A DNA stretch of 64,000 nt. It comes from Aggregatilineales bacterium (GTDB lineage: Bacteria; Chloroflexota; Anaerolineae; Aggregatilineales; Phototrophicaceae). The stretch covers positions 124,001-188,000 of the forward strand of contig JAUQWZ010000018.1 of the NCBI GenBank assembly GCA_030834905.1, in the 5' to 3' direction. How positions within the stretch are numbered: the first letter of the stretch is position 1; each line of letters starts with the position of its first letter. Positions 51,581 through 63,700 of the stretch are shown piece after piece. Under the pieces are notes generated by a model, which saw only the letters and a program-made list of their open reading frames with translations, did no database searches and was not told the origin of the DNA. A program made the position numbers and the translations under genes.

Positions 51581-53824
51581 ATGAGCCAAACAGCCGAGCA
51601 TCGCGGCTTGCCAGAGGAAGAGTACAATCTCATCCAGGCGCAGTACGAAGCGTCTGGCACCATTTACGGGTCTACAAACTACGCCGAAATGCTGGATGCG
51701 TTCAGGAGTCTCGCTGGCGCGGACTATACCTATGGGCATCTGGCGCTGGCTGAACCTGACTCGCCAGTGCTGCGGATTGTCGCTGCCGCCGACGGTGGCA
51801 GGGTTCGCACAGTTCAGGAAGAACGCCTCCTCAGAGATTACCCCGCTTACGAAACCCTGACCGCTGTTGAAGTGCTGAGCATCGAAGACGTGCGCGATGA
51901 TGCGTTCCTGACCGATGCCGAGCGCGTCCAGCTTATTGATCGGAACATCGCGGCGCTGCTGCTGGTTCCGCTGGTCATCGGTCAGCGGCTGACCGGCTTG
52001 CTGATGGTCTGGAGCGACCGTCCGATCATCACGTCTGCCGCCCGTCTGCGCGCGCTGCGCAGTCTCGCCGATCAGGCGGCGGTGGTGTTTGAAAATCAAG
52101 CGCTGCTTCGCAATACCGAGGCGACGCTCGAAGAAGTGCGGACGCTGTACGACATCAACCGCGCCATGCTCGGCGCGCAGCACATGCTGGATATTCTGCA
52201 CCTGCTGCGCGGCTATCTCGCCCCCAATTCAACCGCTATCCTGCACATTGGCTACGAGGAACGCCCGCCGATGGGCAGGCAGTCGGTGCTGCGCTACCGC
52301 CTGACGGCGGAGAGCGAGAGCCTGATCGATACGCCCGTAGAAGTAGCGGGGGCGCTGGATGCGTTGGACAGCGCTAACGTGCTGTTCGTGGACGACGCGA
52401 CCGCCGAAAATCTGAATCCGTTCAATCCCCTGCTGCGCGAGCAGGGCGCTGCCAGCTACGTGCTCATTTACATGGCTGAGCAGCAGCAGGTGGACGACAT
52501 TATCGCCATCACCTTTAATGAGGCGCAGAGCTTCGACCAGCGAACACGCCGTCTGTATGAAGCTATCGCCGACCAGATTCGAATCGTGCTGGAAAACCAG
52601 CGGCTGCTGCGCGATACGCAGGCAAACACGGTGCAGTTAAGCCGTCAGGTGCGCGTGCTGCAGGCGGTTAACCGTCTGGCATCCGGAGTTGAAGCTTTCA
52701 AGGACGACTATTCACTGCTGAGTTTCGCCATTCACGAGATGACCACTTCGCTCGATGCGGATCACGGCGGCTTGATGTTGTTCGATCCTGAGCTGGTGTA
52801 CGGCACCGTCGTCGCCGAATATCCTTCACACGGCACTGAAGGCGTGCGCCTGGAAATGCGCGGCAACGAGCTGTTCAACGCCATGCGCAGCGACCCCAGC
52901 CAGCCGTTCATCGTCTACAACGTTGAATATGACCCGCGCGTGACCCCGGACACGCTGGAGGTCTTCAGAAGCGCCGGTATCCAGTCGCTGATGATGGTGC
53001 CGATTATGCTTGAAGGCAAGCTGATCGCTTCGGCAGGACTTGACCTGTACACCCGCGAGCGACAGTTCACGCCGCAGATGATCGAACTGGCACAGACGAT
53101 GGGGGCGCAGCTTGCGCTTGGACTTCAGAATGCCCGCCTGCTGAGCGATTCCCAGCGGCGCGCCGATCAGCTTCAGCGCATCGCCATCTTCAGCCAATCG
53201 GTGCAGGCGACGCTGGATCTGGCTGCCATTCTGAACGTCATGATCAGTGAAACCCGCCAGATGCTGGCGGCGGATGACATCACGATTGGTTTCTATGACA
53301 CGCGCCGCCGCGAAATGCGTGCCGCTGCGCGTTACGAGCAGCGGGCAGCGCGAGTCGATCTGGAAAATGGGCAGGTGCTGTCGCTTTCGGGAACGCTGGC
53401 TGGCGACGTCTGGAAGAATCAACAGCCGGTCTACATTGGTGATACCGGCGAGCTTCCCGAAGAACTGCGCGCGCAGGTGTCAAAGCTGCGTTCGCTGCTG
53501 ATAGTGCCGCTTCGCCAGCGCGGGCAGATCAGAGGCATTATTCAGATTGGCAGCCAGCAGTTGTACAGCTACAGCGAGACGGACATCGCCCTGTTCCAGC
53601 AGTTGATCGCTCAGTTTGCGGTTGCCCTTGAGAACAGCGAAGCCTATGCGCAAAGCCAGCGCGCCGCCCAAAGCCAGGCGACGGTGAACGAGATCGCCGC
53701 CCAGTATCAGGAGGCGACGACGGTGGATGAGCTGCTTCGCGTGACGCTGGAAGGCTTGGGCAAAAGCCTCGGGGCGCAGCGCGGCGGCATTCGCCTCGGC
53801 AATGTTCAGGAGGTGAAGCCATGA
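51581..53824 (+). CDS. Soluble multi-GAF sensory protein
   Basis: This 747-residue protein starts at an ATG after GAGGGACG, 93 bp after the second receiver gene. No membrane helix is seen. GAF-like domains cover about 15-175, 190-345, 365-520 and 540-690, each ending in the GAF helix pattern A...ALENQ/NARLL. The C-terminus (about 695-747) is a truncated half of a GAF (VNEIAAQYQEATTVDELLRVTLEGLGKSLGAQRGGIRLGN) with no second half. No kinase, cyclase or DNA-binding domain is present. Its stop overlaps the next start (ATGA). It is probably a subunit of a larger signalling complex. Confidence 0.82.
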   Translation: MSQTAEHRGLPEEEYNLIQAQYEASGTIYGSTNYAEMLDAFRSLAGADYTYGHLALAEPDSPVLRIVAAADGGRVRTVQEERLLRDYPAYETLTAVEVLSIEDVRDDAFLTDAERVQLIDRNIAALLLVPLVIGQRLTGLLMVWSDRPIITSAARLRALRSLADQAAVVFENQALLRNTEATLEEVRTLYDINRAMLGAQHMLDILHLLRGYLAPNSTAILHIGYEERPPMGRQSVLRYRLTAESESLIDTPVEVAGALDALDSANVLFVDDATAENLNPFNPLLREQGAASYVLIYMAEQQQVDDIIAITFNEAQSFDQRTRRLYEAIADQIRIVLENQRLLRDTQANTVQLSRQVRVLQAVNRLASGVEAFKDDYSLLSFAIHEMTTSLDADHGGLMLFDPELVYGTVVAEYPSHGTEGVRLEMRGNELFNAMRSDPSQPFIVYNVEYDPRVTPDTLEVFRSAGIQSLMMVPIMLEGKLIASAGLDLYTRERQFTPQMIELAQTMGAQLALGLQNARLLSDSQRRADQLQRIAIFSQSVQATLDLAAILNVMISETRQMLAADDITIGFYDTRRREMRAAARYEQRAARVDLENGQVLSLSGTLAGDVWKNQQPVYIGDTGELPEELRAQVSKLRSLLIVPLRQRGQIRGIIQIGSQQLYSYSETDIALFQQLIAQFAVALENSEAYAQSQRAAQSQATVNEIAAQYQEATTVDELLRVTLEGLGKSLGAQRGGIRLGNVQEVKP

Positions 53825-55488
53825 TCCAGGCTGTTCGCCGGTCACTGACCGTCCAATACGAGTACGGCAATCAGCTTGACCAGCAGCGCGCGCGCGGGTT
53901 GGTCATTGTCAGCGCGGTGCTGCTGCCGGTGCTGCTGATCTATGTCCTCTTTGGGCTGGCGCCCGAACTCGCCGCCGGAACTGTACCGACGAGCCGTATA
54001 GTCGCCTACATCATCGTCGCGCCGCTGCTGTTTATCCTGACCTACTTTCATGTTCAGGGCGGCAGGTTGCAGCTTGCCATCTGGTTGTTCATCGGCGCGC
54101 TGTACGCCAGCAGCCTGCCGTTCACCATCAGCCCGGTCACGCGGAGTATGCCAGCGCTGCTGTTCGCGGTTGGAGTCGCCGCTGGCGTCCTGATGAATTT
54201 CCGGCGTTCGGTGGTGGTACTGCTGGTGCTGCTGGTGACACTGCTGGTACACGTATTGATGCAGCGCCAGATGCCGCCTGATATGTTCGTCTCGCCGGAT
54301 ACGGCGCTGCTGGACTTCGGGTTGACGGTCATTACGATTCTGCTGTCCGCGGGGCTGCTCTACGTCTTCAGCGGCAGCACCCACGACCTGTCCGAAGTCT
54401 CGACCGCCGATATTCGTCACTTCAAAACAATTGGCAGTTTCAGCGAAGTCGAAACGGAAGACCGGCTGCTGACGAACGCGCTGCGGGTGATTCAAAACGA
54501 CCTGGGCTATAACCTCGGTCAAATCTTCCTGGTCGAGCATGACGGCAGTGTTCGGCGGCGCGTGCGGCTTGGCATCGGACAGAGCGACATCACCTCCTCG
54601 ACGGTGGTGAATCGTGGCAATGCGCTGATCATCAGCGAGGTGGCGCACACCCGGCAGCCGGTCACAGTGATGCCGCAGGACGAGCCATCCCGGCGGTCAC
54701 ACCTGATCGACTCGGCGCTGCGGGCGCTGGTCGTGCCGATTATGGGCAGCGGTCAGGTGCTGGGCGCGATTGACGTGCAGTCGTCGGCAGGACAAACCTT
54801 CACCCCCAATCAGATCGACGCTTTCCAGTCGCTTGGGCAGCGTCTGGGCGAAGCGCTGCTGCAGGCGCGGCTGATCGACAGCCTTCATCAATCGCTGCGC
54901 GAACGGGAAGAAGCGGCGGCATCCATGCGGTCGCAGCTCGCCGAAATGCAGGGCGGCAGCCGCCGACTGCTGCAAAGCGGCTGGCACAACTATCTTCAGG
55001 CGCGCGGCGCGATGATCGGCTACGACCTGCAAAGTTCCGGCGGCGGCATTGTTCCAGCGTCCGATATACCGACGGAAATTCTGTCGGCGCTCAGCCGGGG
55101 CGATGTGGTCGTGGAAGCCGGTGGCGACGATCAGGTGATCAACGCGCCTATCATCCTGCGCGGCGAAATGCTGGGGGCGATGTCGTTTGTCGTTCCGGCA
55201 GACCGGACTATCAGCGACGACGAGATCGAAACGGTGCGCACCGTCGCCAACCGGCTTGGGCTGGCGCTGGAAAATAACCGCCTGCTGGAACAGACACAGG
55301 CGCAGGCGCAGCGCGAACGAAAAGCCAGCGAGGTCGCCAACATCCTGCTGACCGCAACCAGTATCGAAACCCTGATTGAGCTGGCAGCGGAGAATTTCAA
55401 CGAGGCTCTGAGCGCCATCAACACACGGATATACCTTGAGCCGGGCGTGATCGCGGAAGCGCCCGCAGCCCATGGAGAGCCGGTATGA
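53821..55488 (+). CDS. Membrane-anchored GAF sensory protein
   Basis: This 555-residue protein has six membrane helices at about 27-195 (LVIVSAVLLPVLLIYVLFGL to FGLTVITILLSAGLLYVFSG) resembling MASE-type integral sensors. A GAF domain follows at about 205-350, then a coiled region (SLREREEAAASMRSQLAEMQG) and a degenerate GAF half at about 375-490 that begins with a conserved W (SGWHNYLQARGAMIGYDLQ). The tail again is a half-GAF (VANILLTATSIETLIELAAENFNEALSAINTRIYLE). It overlaps both neighbours by 4 bp. No output domain. Confidence 0.82.
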   Translation: MIQAVRRSLTVQYEYGNQLDQQRARGLVIVSAVLLPVLLIYVLFGLAPELAAGTVPTSRIVAYIIVAPLLFILTYFHVQGGRLQLAIWLFIGALYASSLPFTISPVTRSMPALLFAVGVAAGVLMNFRRSVVVLLVLLVTLLVHVLMQRQMPPDMFVSPDTALLDFGLTVITILLSAGLLYVFSGSTHDLSEVSTADIRHFKTIGSFSEVETEDRLLTNALRVIQNDLGYNLGQIFLVEHDGSVRRRVRLGIGQSDITSSTVVNRGNALIISEVAHTRQPVTVMPQDEPSRRSHLIDSALRALVVPIMGSGQVLGAIDVQSSAGQTFTPNQIDAFQSLGQRLGEALLQARLIDSLHQSLREREEAAASMRSQLAEMQGGSRRLLQSGWHNYLQARGAMIGYDLQSSGGGIVPASDIPTEILSALSRGDVVVEAGGDDQVINAPIILRGEMLGAMSFVVPADRTISDDEIETVRTVANRLGLALENNRLLEQTQAQAQRERKASEVANILLTATSIETLIELAAENFNEALSAINTRIYLEPGVIAEAPAAHGEPV

Positions 55489-57749
55489 GAACACGATTGA
55501 TGCGGCTGAACCCGCTTTCCTGGCACATCTGGATCAAGCTGTTCATCGCCTTTGGTCTGGCGCTGACGCTGCTGGCGATTCCGCTGGCGGTGCTGCTCAG
55601 TTCGAGCATTGTCGAACTCGGCACCCAGAATGCCCGGACGTTCGTAGCGCAAAATGGCGCTCAACAGGTGAACACCATCAGCAACGCCCTGAACGTCGCT
55701 GACCAGAACCTGCGCGGGTTTGTCGATAATCCTTCCAACCAGCGGATGATGACCGGGCTGCTGATCGGCGGCGTGCAGTCGGGGATTAACCTGAACCTGC
55801 CGAATGTGCAGCGTGGCGAACTGGAGAATTTACTCATCAATTCGCTGCTCAATCCCGCGACCAGCATGTTTGAGAACGTGCGCCTGCTTGACCGCGCCGG
55901 TCAGGTCGTCGCCAGCGCCAGAGCGATCCGTCCACCCGGTATCGCGCCGCTGCCGGAAGACGAGTCGAACTCGCTCGCATTCATCACGGCGCTGGCTGCC
56001 CAGATGCAGGGCAATTCTTCGCTGCTGAGCGTTTCACTCGCGCCGACGACGGATATTGAATACGTCCATCTGATCCGCTGGCGGGACGGGGCTGTGTTTG
56101 GCTACCTCATTGGCAAAGTCAACGTCACCCGCGCGGTTTTCAACAATATCCAGTTTGAAGAAAACCCCTACCGCGGGCTGACCTATCTGACTGACGCCAC
56201 CGGAGTCGTGGTGACGGCAAATCCAGCCGATGCCGGGGGTGCCATCGTCGATGAATCATGGACGACGCGCGCCCTGAATGGACAGAGCGCTACCGAAGCC
56301 TTCACCACCAACGACGGTCAGCAGGTCATCGGGTTTTTCAGCCCGATTCGCGGCACGCCGCTGGCGCTGGTGTCTCAGATCGATGTCGAGGAAGCCATCG
56401 CGCGGGCGCAGGACATATTCGCCGTTCGGCTGTTCGTCGTGGCTGTGGGCGCGCTTGGCTTGCTGGCAGTGATCGTCCTGCTGCTCAACCAGATCATCAC
56501 GCCGCCGCTGCTGCGGCTTCGTCATGCGGCGCAGCAGTTCTCCGAGGGCAACTTTGGCGTGACCGTCTCCGACGTGGAACGCCGCGATGAGATCGGCGAT
56601 CTGGCGAACGCCTTTGCCACCATGCGCGAAGCGGTGCGCGATCTGGTCGGCGATCTCGAGGCGCGTATCGCCGCCCGTACCCGCGATATCAGCGCGACGC
56701 AGGACATCAGCCGATTTGCCGCAACTCAGCGCGACTTGCAGATGTTGATGGACAGCGTCGTTAACCTTATCCTGGATCGCTTCAACAGCATTTATCATGC
56801 CCAGATCTTCCTGATCGACGCTGATCGAGAATACGCCATCGTTCGCGCCAGCACCGGCGAAGTGGGCAGGCAGTTACTCGAGCGCGGTCATCGTCTGACA
56901 GTCGGCAGCGTCAGCGTGATCGGGCAGGTGACCGAGCAGGGGCGCTACATCCTGGCGCGTGACGCCGCCGCCAGTCAGGTTCACCGCCGCAACGAATTCC
57001 TGCCCGATACACGGGCTGAACTCGCCATCCCGCTGCGCGTTGGCGACGCCGTCATTGGCGCGCTGGATGTGCAGAGCAAGCAGCCTGACGTCTTCACTGA
57101 AGACCTGATCAACGTGCTGCAAACAATGGCTGACCAGATTGCTATCGCCATTCAGAACGCGCGTCTGTACGAAGAGTCGATACGCCGCGTCTCCGAGATC
57201 GAAGCCAGCAACCGGCAGGCAACGCACCGGATATGGCAGGAATACATGCGCGATCAGCGGCTGACGCAGATTGAGGTTGCCGCGGGCGTAGCGACTGACG
57301 CCAGTTTCTCGGAACTGCGGCGGCAGGCGCTGGCGCGGGGCGCGCCGGTCGTGGGGGAAACGACCAGCCGCCAGACCATTCCGATTGCGCTGCCGATCCG
57401 GCTGCGCGGTCAAACGCTGGGCGCGGTGGAATGGGAACTGCCCGCCGCCGGTTTTGGCGAAGATAAGCTGGAGCTGGCGCAGGAACTCGCCAACCGGCTG
57501 GCGCTCAACCTCGATAACGCCCGTCTGTTTCAGGAGAGCCGCCGCGCGACCGAGCGCGAACGTCTGGTGAACACGATAGCCGCCAGGCTGACCGCGCAGA
57601 CCAATATCGACACGATATTGCAGACCGCTGTCCGCGAAGTGGGACAGGCGCTGGGAGCGCCGCAGGTCAGCATTCGCTTGAATACACAGCCCGAAGCATC
57701 TACCAATGGATCGGGACAAAAGCATAAAAATGGGAACACTGAAGTGTAG
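55485..57749 (+). CDS. Cache-HAMP-GAF membrane sensory protein
   Basis: This 754-residue protein has membrane helices at about 15-38 and 307-330 flanking an extracytoplasmic sensory domain that looks like a dCache (CHASE-like) domain (VRLLDRAGQVVASARAI, GLTYLTDATGVVVTANPADAGG). HAMP domain at about 331-395 (ITPPLLRLRHAAQQFSEGNFG, DEIGDLANAFATMREAVRDL). A GAF domain follows at about 408-562, then a degenerate W-starting GAF half (HRIWQEYMRD) and a terminal half-GAF (NTIAARLTAQTNIDTILQTAVREVGQALGAPQVSIRLN). The architecture is that of a receptor without an output domain. It overlaps the preceding gene by 4 bp. Confidence 0.84.
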   Translation: MRTRLMRLNPLSWHIWIKLFIAFGLALTLLAIPLAVLLSSSIVELGTQNARTFVAQNGAQQVNTISNALNVADQNLRGFVDNPSNQRMMTGLLIGGVQSGINLNLPNVQRGELENLLINSLLNPATSMFENVRLLDRAGQVVASARAIRPPGIAPLPEDESNSLAFITALAAQMQGNSSLLSVSLAPTTDIEYVHLIRWRDGAVFGYLIGKVNVTRAVFNNIQFEENPYRGLTYLTDATGVVVTANPADAGGAIVDESWTTRALNGQSATEAFTTNDGQQVIGFFSPIRGTPLALVSQIDVEEAIARAQDIFAVRLFVVAVGALGLLAVIVLLLNQIITPPLLRLRHAAQQFSEGNFGVTVSDVERRDEIGDLANAFATMREAVRDLVGDLEARIAARTRDISATQDISRFAATQRDLQMLMDSVVNLILDRFNSIYHAQIFLIDADREYAIVRASTGEVGRQLLERGHRLTVGSVSVIGQVTEQGRYILARDAAASQVHRRNEFLPDTRAELAIPLRVGDAVIGALDVQSKQPDVFTEDLINVLQTMADQIAIAIQNARLYEESIRRVSEIEASNRQATHRIWQEYMRDQRLTQIEVAAGVATDASFSELRRQALARGAPVVGETTSRQTIPIALPIRLRGQTLGAVEWELPAAGFGEDKLELAQELANRLALNLDNARLFQESRRATERERLVNTIAARLTAQTNIDTILQTAVREVGQALGAPQVSIRLNTQPEASTNGSGQKHKNGNTEV

Positions 57750-57755
57750 AAGGCG

Positions 57756-60700
57756 ATGGCAGAAAAGCGTATGAGACAGCAAAATAACACGCCTCGCACT
57801 GGCGCGCGATCCTTGCGTTTTCGGATTATGCGCCTGGTTATCCCCGTTGTCATGGGGACATTCCTGATCTTCAGCATCCTGGGGGTGATCGGCGTGCGCG
57901 GCAGCGGGCAGACCTCGCTCCAGCGTGAACACCGTGAAAACCTCGGCAGTCTGGTCAGCGTCACCAACAACCGTTTTGAGCAGATCGCCAATGATCTGCG
58001 GCTGATCACCAACAACAGCGATACCCGCACCTTCGCCCGTGACACGCTCATCAGTCTATCGGGCGAATCGCTGGAAGCGTCGCAGCGCAGCCTGCTGACC
58101 AACTTCACCAACGAGCTTCAGCAGCATCCGGGCAGCTACGTTGCCATTCGCTATGTAACTTACACCGGTTCGGTCTGGAGCGAGGCGGTGAGTTATACCG
58201 GCAGCACGCCGGTGCTCGACGCCAGTATCAGCCTGAATGAGATGGTCAATGACCCGACTCTGGCGCGGGCGCTGGCGTCCATGCTTGGGCAGGTGACGGT
58301 TGGCGACATTGATTTTGTTGACCGCGAGGGGCGCTTCTTCCAGGAAGGCGGATTCCCGTTCATCCGGTTTTCCGCCCCGGTGGCTTCTGAAAACGACGTG
58401 ACGACCATTACCGGCGTCATTCAGTTGGACGTGGCGGCGGGGTCGCTGCTAAACAGCTTGCAGACCGAGATCGAGCAGCTTAGCGAGGGGCAGGACGCCC
58501 GCCGCGTGCTGCTGATTGACCGGGCGGGGAACGCCATCATTGACAGCAGTGTTCCGCTGGAAACGATGACCTCGCAGCTTGCCCGCAGCGCCACAGCATC
58601 AATTACCGACGCCTATCCGCAGTTGGCAAGCTACCTTGAGGCGCAGCGTTCACCCACCAGCATCAATCAGAATAACCCGCTGACCAATGAAGCGGTCGAA
58701 ATCGGCACGCATATTATTTCCACGGCGGAAATCGGGTTCTCGCTGATGGGATCGAGCTACTGGCGCTTGCTGCTGATTGACGACGCCAGCCTGGTGCAGA
58801 ATTACGTCAATAATCTGGCGCTGCTCATCGTCGCGGGCAGCCTGCTGGTCGGAGCGATCATCTGTGCTGTGATCTACGTCATTCTCGGCTATTCCCTGCG
58901 CCCGGTCAGCAGCCTGGCGCGCCAGTGGACTGAACAGGCATCCGTCGTCAGCAGCGGCTCAACCGCGCGTCTGACTGCGGCGGATGTGGTGGACACCAGC
59001 AATTCGTATGATGAAGTCGATCAGCTTGTGGGCGCGTTCCAGACGGTGGCGCAGCGGGTTGATGAGCTTCACGATGAACTGGAGCTTCAGACCGGGCGTT
59101 ATGCCCGCAACCTCGATATCACCGCGCGGATCGGGCATGAGACGGCGGCGCTTCACGATATCGACCAGCTTCTTAACCGTGCCGTCGATCTGATCTGCGA
59201 GGAGTTTGGCTTTGACCACGCGCAGGTGTTCCTGATAGACGACATTGGCAAGAACGCCATCCTCGTCTACAGCTACGGACAGGCGGGCAAAGCCCTGCTG
59301 GGGCAGAAGCACAGCCTGCTCATTGGTTCGCCGTCAGCGGTTGGCGAAGTGACCGCGTTGGGCAAGGCAGTCATCGTCAATGACGCGCGCCAGCTTACGG
59401 ATGCGCAGCGGGCGGACTCGCTGCTGCCGCAGACCCTGACGCAGGTCGTGCTGCCGATGCAGGTTGGCACCTCTATTATTGGCGCGCTCGATATTCAGAG
59501 CGCCCAGCCGCATGGGTTCCGCCAGCAGGAACTGGGCACGTTCCAACTGCTTGCCGACCAGATCGCCATTGCTGTCCAGAACGCCCGGCTGCTGCTGCAA
59601 TCGGAAGAGCGCGTTCAGCAGATTGATACCCTCAACCGCCAGCTTACGCGCGGCGCGTGGGAAAGCGCCGAAACACATACCGCCGACAGCGTCTACCGCT
59701 ACGATCTGCTGAAGGTTGAGCGCGGCGAAGACGCCGATTCAACCCCTGCCGATGCCGACGACCGCGCCCTGCGCGTGCCGATCACGATTCGCGGTCAGGT
59801 GATCGGTATGCTCGACGCGCTGCCCGAAGAACGCGGCTTTTCGCAGAACGATCAAATCATCATGCGCGCGGTTGCCGACCGCGTCGCCATCGCCATCGAA
59901 AGCGCGCGTTTGTTTGAGGAAACCCAGAGCAGCCTCGCCGAGACTTCGACCCTCTACCAGCTCAGCCGCTATCTTGGCGAAGCGGAGACGCTGGAAGACA
60001 TCATCCGCGCCATCGTGACTTCGGTGATGCCGGATGCCGCCGGTGGTCAGATTGGCGTCTTTGAGGATTACCCATTCGAAGCAGCGCCGGAATGGATCGA
60101 GATCGCGACTGACTGGATGCTGAACGACTCCGGTCACAAAGAAGTACAGCTTAACGGGATGCGGCTGCGAACTGCCGATCACGCGCTGCTGCGCGATATG
60201 AACCCCAATCAGGTTACCCTGGTGAGTGACGCCGAGCGCGACCAGCGGCTGGATGAAGTCTTCCGCGCTGTCCTCGAAGACATCGGCGCGCGGGCGATGG
60301 TGCTGGTTCCGTTCAGCGTGCGCTCGGTCTGGCGCGGCGTCATCTTCATCCAGTTCGCCGATGCGCGTGAATTCAGCGACCGCGAAGGGCGTATCTACAC
60401 CGCCCTGATCGACCAGGCGGGTATCGCGATTGACAACCGTATGCTGCTCCAGCAGAACGAAATCGCCCTGACGCAGATCGAGCGTCTGTATTCCGCCAGC
60501 CGCATCGTCAATATGTCGCAGACGATGCAGGATCTGATCACCGCCGCCGTGACCACGTCGCGCGATGCCGGGCTGAATTTTGAACTGGCGATGTTTGAGG
60601 GCGAGCTTGATGAGATGGGCTGGCCCACGCGCCTGCGGCTGGCGGCGTACTCGCGCTATGGGGAAGAACACACGGCGGACGAGGTCTACGCCGTCGAAAT

Positions 60701-63700
60701 TCCGGCGGCTTCGCCGCTGCGCGCCCGCGACCCGCAGATTGTCGTTGACCGACCAGAAGAGACTTCGCCGCTGGTGGGCTACATCCGCGCCAGAGGCTAT
60801 TACTATGGCGTCGTGTTCCCGCTGTTCAGCGCCAACCAACCAATCGCGCTGTTCTTCATCGTCGCCAACGAAGTGCGCGATTTATCGACCGAAGATTATG
60901 AAGTGTACCGCGCCCTCACCGGACAGATGAGTACGGTGCTGCAGAACCGCCGTCTGCTCGAACAGACGGAAGAAGCGCTCGACGAAACCCGCCGTCTTTA
61001 TGCCGCCAGCCGCGCCATCACCAGCGCGGTTCACGTCGAAGGTATTTACGAGGCGGCTGCCCAGTATCTGGTGGTTCCCACCGTCTCGACGCACCGCGTC
61101 AGCATCCTGATGGCGCGTCCTTCGCCCACGCCGGAAGCGCCCTATGTGGAGTGCGATTACCTGTGGAATCGCGGCGTTGAGACGAACGTAAAATCCCATA
61201 CGCAGATTCTGGCGGAAGATGTGCCGCTTGCCCGGCTGCTTCGCGCCAGTGATGACCATCTTTCGTACCCCGATCTCAAGCACGATGCTCCGGAATCCGA
61301 GCCGCTGGCGGAACTGCTGGCGCGCAACGGCAGCAGCAGCGCGGTCTTAACCTCAATCCGCACCCGCCAGCGCTGGTTTGGCGTGCTGATGGTCGAATCT
61401 GACCGCGCCTACACGATGGATGACCAGTACGTTCGCTTTACTCAGGCGCTTGCCGACCAGATGGCGGTGGCGCTGGAAGGTCTGCTGCTCTTCCACGAGG
61501 CGCAGGCGCAGGCGCAGCGGGCGCTGGCGCTTGCCGAAGTAGGACAGCTTGCCAGCCGGATCGGCGGCGACTTCGCCAACAGCATTAACGAGGTGCTGAT
61601 GCGTGTTGCCGAGGCGGCAGATTACGACCGCTGGTCGCTGACGCTGCTGGACGCCAGCGGCAGCCGCCTGGAGCGAGTCGTCTATAACAGCCCGGAGATT
61701 GAGCAGCCGCAAATTGGCGGTGACCGGTTCTTTGAACTCACTTCGGGCAGACCGGTGGTTGAGGCGTTCCACGCCAACCGCCAACTGCTGATCAACGATC
61801 CCGCCAGCTTCCCGGCTTATCTCAACACCGCTGACGAGGAAATCGAACGCATTGGTAAGCGTCTGGTGTCGCCAGTGCGAATTGGTAATCGTCCCGTGGG
61901 CGTGCTAATCGTCGGGCGGTCTTTGTCCGCGCCCGACCTGGATGAAAACGACGAACAGCTTGTGCAGACGCTGGCGGCGCAGGTTTCAGTGGCGGTCGAG
62001 AACCGCCGCCTGTTCCGGGCGGCTGAAGGCGAGCGCGAGAGACTCCGCTCGATTCTGGCGACGCTGCCCGCGGGCGTGCTGGTGCTGGATGCTCAGACCT
62101 TCCTGCCGGTGCAGAACAACGACCAGGCGGAACAACTGCTTGGACACGCCATCGATCCAGATGTGCCGTTCAGCGCTGAACGCTACCACATATACCGCAG
62201 CGGAACCGAGGCGCTCTACCCTGAAGAAGACCTGCCGATTCGCATCGCGGCGCTGACGGGCAGCCAGGAAGTAAGCGACGACATTGCCATTTTGCAGCCC
62301 GGCGGCGACGAAGTTGACCTGTTGGTGAACGCCGCGCCGATTCTCGATGCCTCCGGGACGGTGACGGCGGTGGTCGCCGCCTTCCAGGACATCACGGCGC
62401 TGCGCAGCCTTGAAACTTCGCTGCAACAGAACCTGCACGAGACAATTGCGCTCTATGAGATGACGCGCTCGTTCTCTGAAGCTGAGGAAACAAGCGACGT
62501 GATTGCCGAAATCGCCAACCAGTTTGGCGCGCTTGAGGCAACGGATATTTACGTGGTCATGTTCGACGAGCAAACGCAGCGTCATAGTTCTGTGTACTCA
62601 CTGCGATCCGATGAAGTGGCTTTCCCGCTGCCGGAGTCGCTGCTGCGGCAGGATGCGTCACAGTTCGCTGGCACGTTGGCTGAGGCGAATCTGGCATCGG
62701 ATGACGTTCAGCGGCTGAGCGATAATGGCGTTGCCGCCTATGCGTCGCTGCTGCTGCGCTCGCGCACGCGCCGCGCCCCGCTGGGCTGGGTTCTTCTCGC
62801 CTACGAAACGGCTCAGGAATTTAGCGCTGACCGCGTTCAGTTTTTGACGACGCTGAATGATACGGCGTCGGTCGCGCTCGACAACCGCTTCCTGTTCCGC
62901 AGCACCGAAGACGCGCTGCAAGAGACGGCTTTGCTGTATGGCGCGGCAACTGAAATCAGCCGCGTGCGCGACCCGCAGGAGTTTCAGGCGGCGCTGCAAA
63001 ACGCGCTGGCGGCTCACTCGCCGGATATCGCCGCCGCCTACCTGAAGATGGACGGCAGCCTGACCGAACTGTTCAAGGCTGATTTGGACGGCGCGGCGGT
63101 ATCCTTTGCCGATTTGATCGCCAAACATCACCTGCTGGAATCGCGGCAGTCGATTGTGATTGACGACTTACACGCCGCTGCCGAGCCGACCGCCTTCGAG
63201 CGCGACCTGCTGGCGCTGGGCAATATCCGCGCGCTGGCGCTGGTTCACCTGCGCGCTCAGGGGGAGGGTGGCGGCTGCCTGATCGTGGCGTACCACCAGC
63301 CGCACCAGTTCTCCAGCAGCGACACGCGCTACCTGAACGCAGTTGCCGACAGCGCTTCGGTGGTGTTCGACAACATTCTGCTGCTCAGCCAGATTCAAAG
63401 CACGCTGCAGGAAACCAGCGTCCTGTATCAGGCAAGCCGCGCCCTGAGCGATACCGACACCGCCGAAGGCGTGCTGGAGATCGCGACGCATTTCCTGGCG
63501 GAACGCCCCAACAGCACCGCCTTTGTGGCGCTGCTCAAAGGCAGTCAGTGGTCACAGGAAGGCGCGCTGGTTCACATTGCCAGCAGTTGGCATTCCAGCG
63601 CTTCAGGGCTTGAACTGGCGGGCGTCAGCCTGTCGCCGGAGCAGTACCCCGCCTGGCGGCTCCTTGCCACGCCGGAAGTACTAACCATCAATGATGTTCA

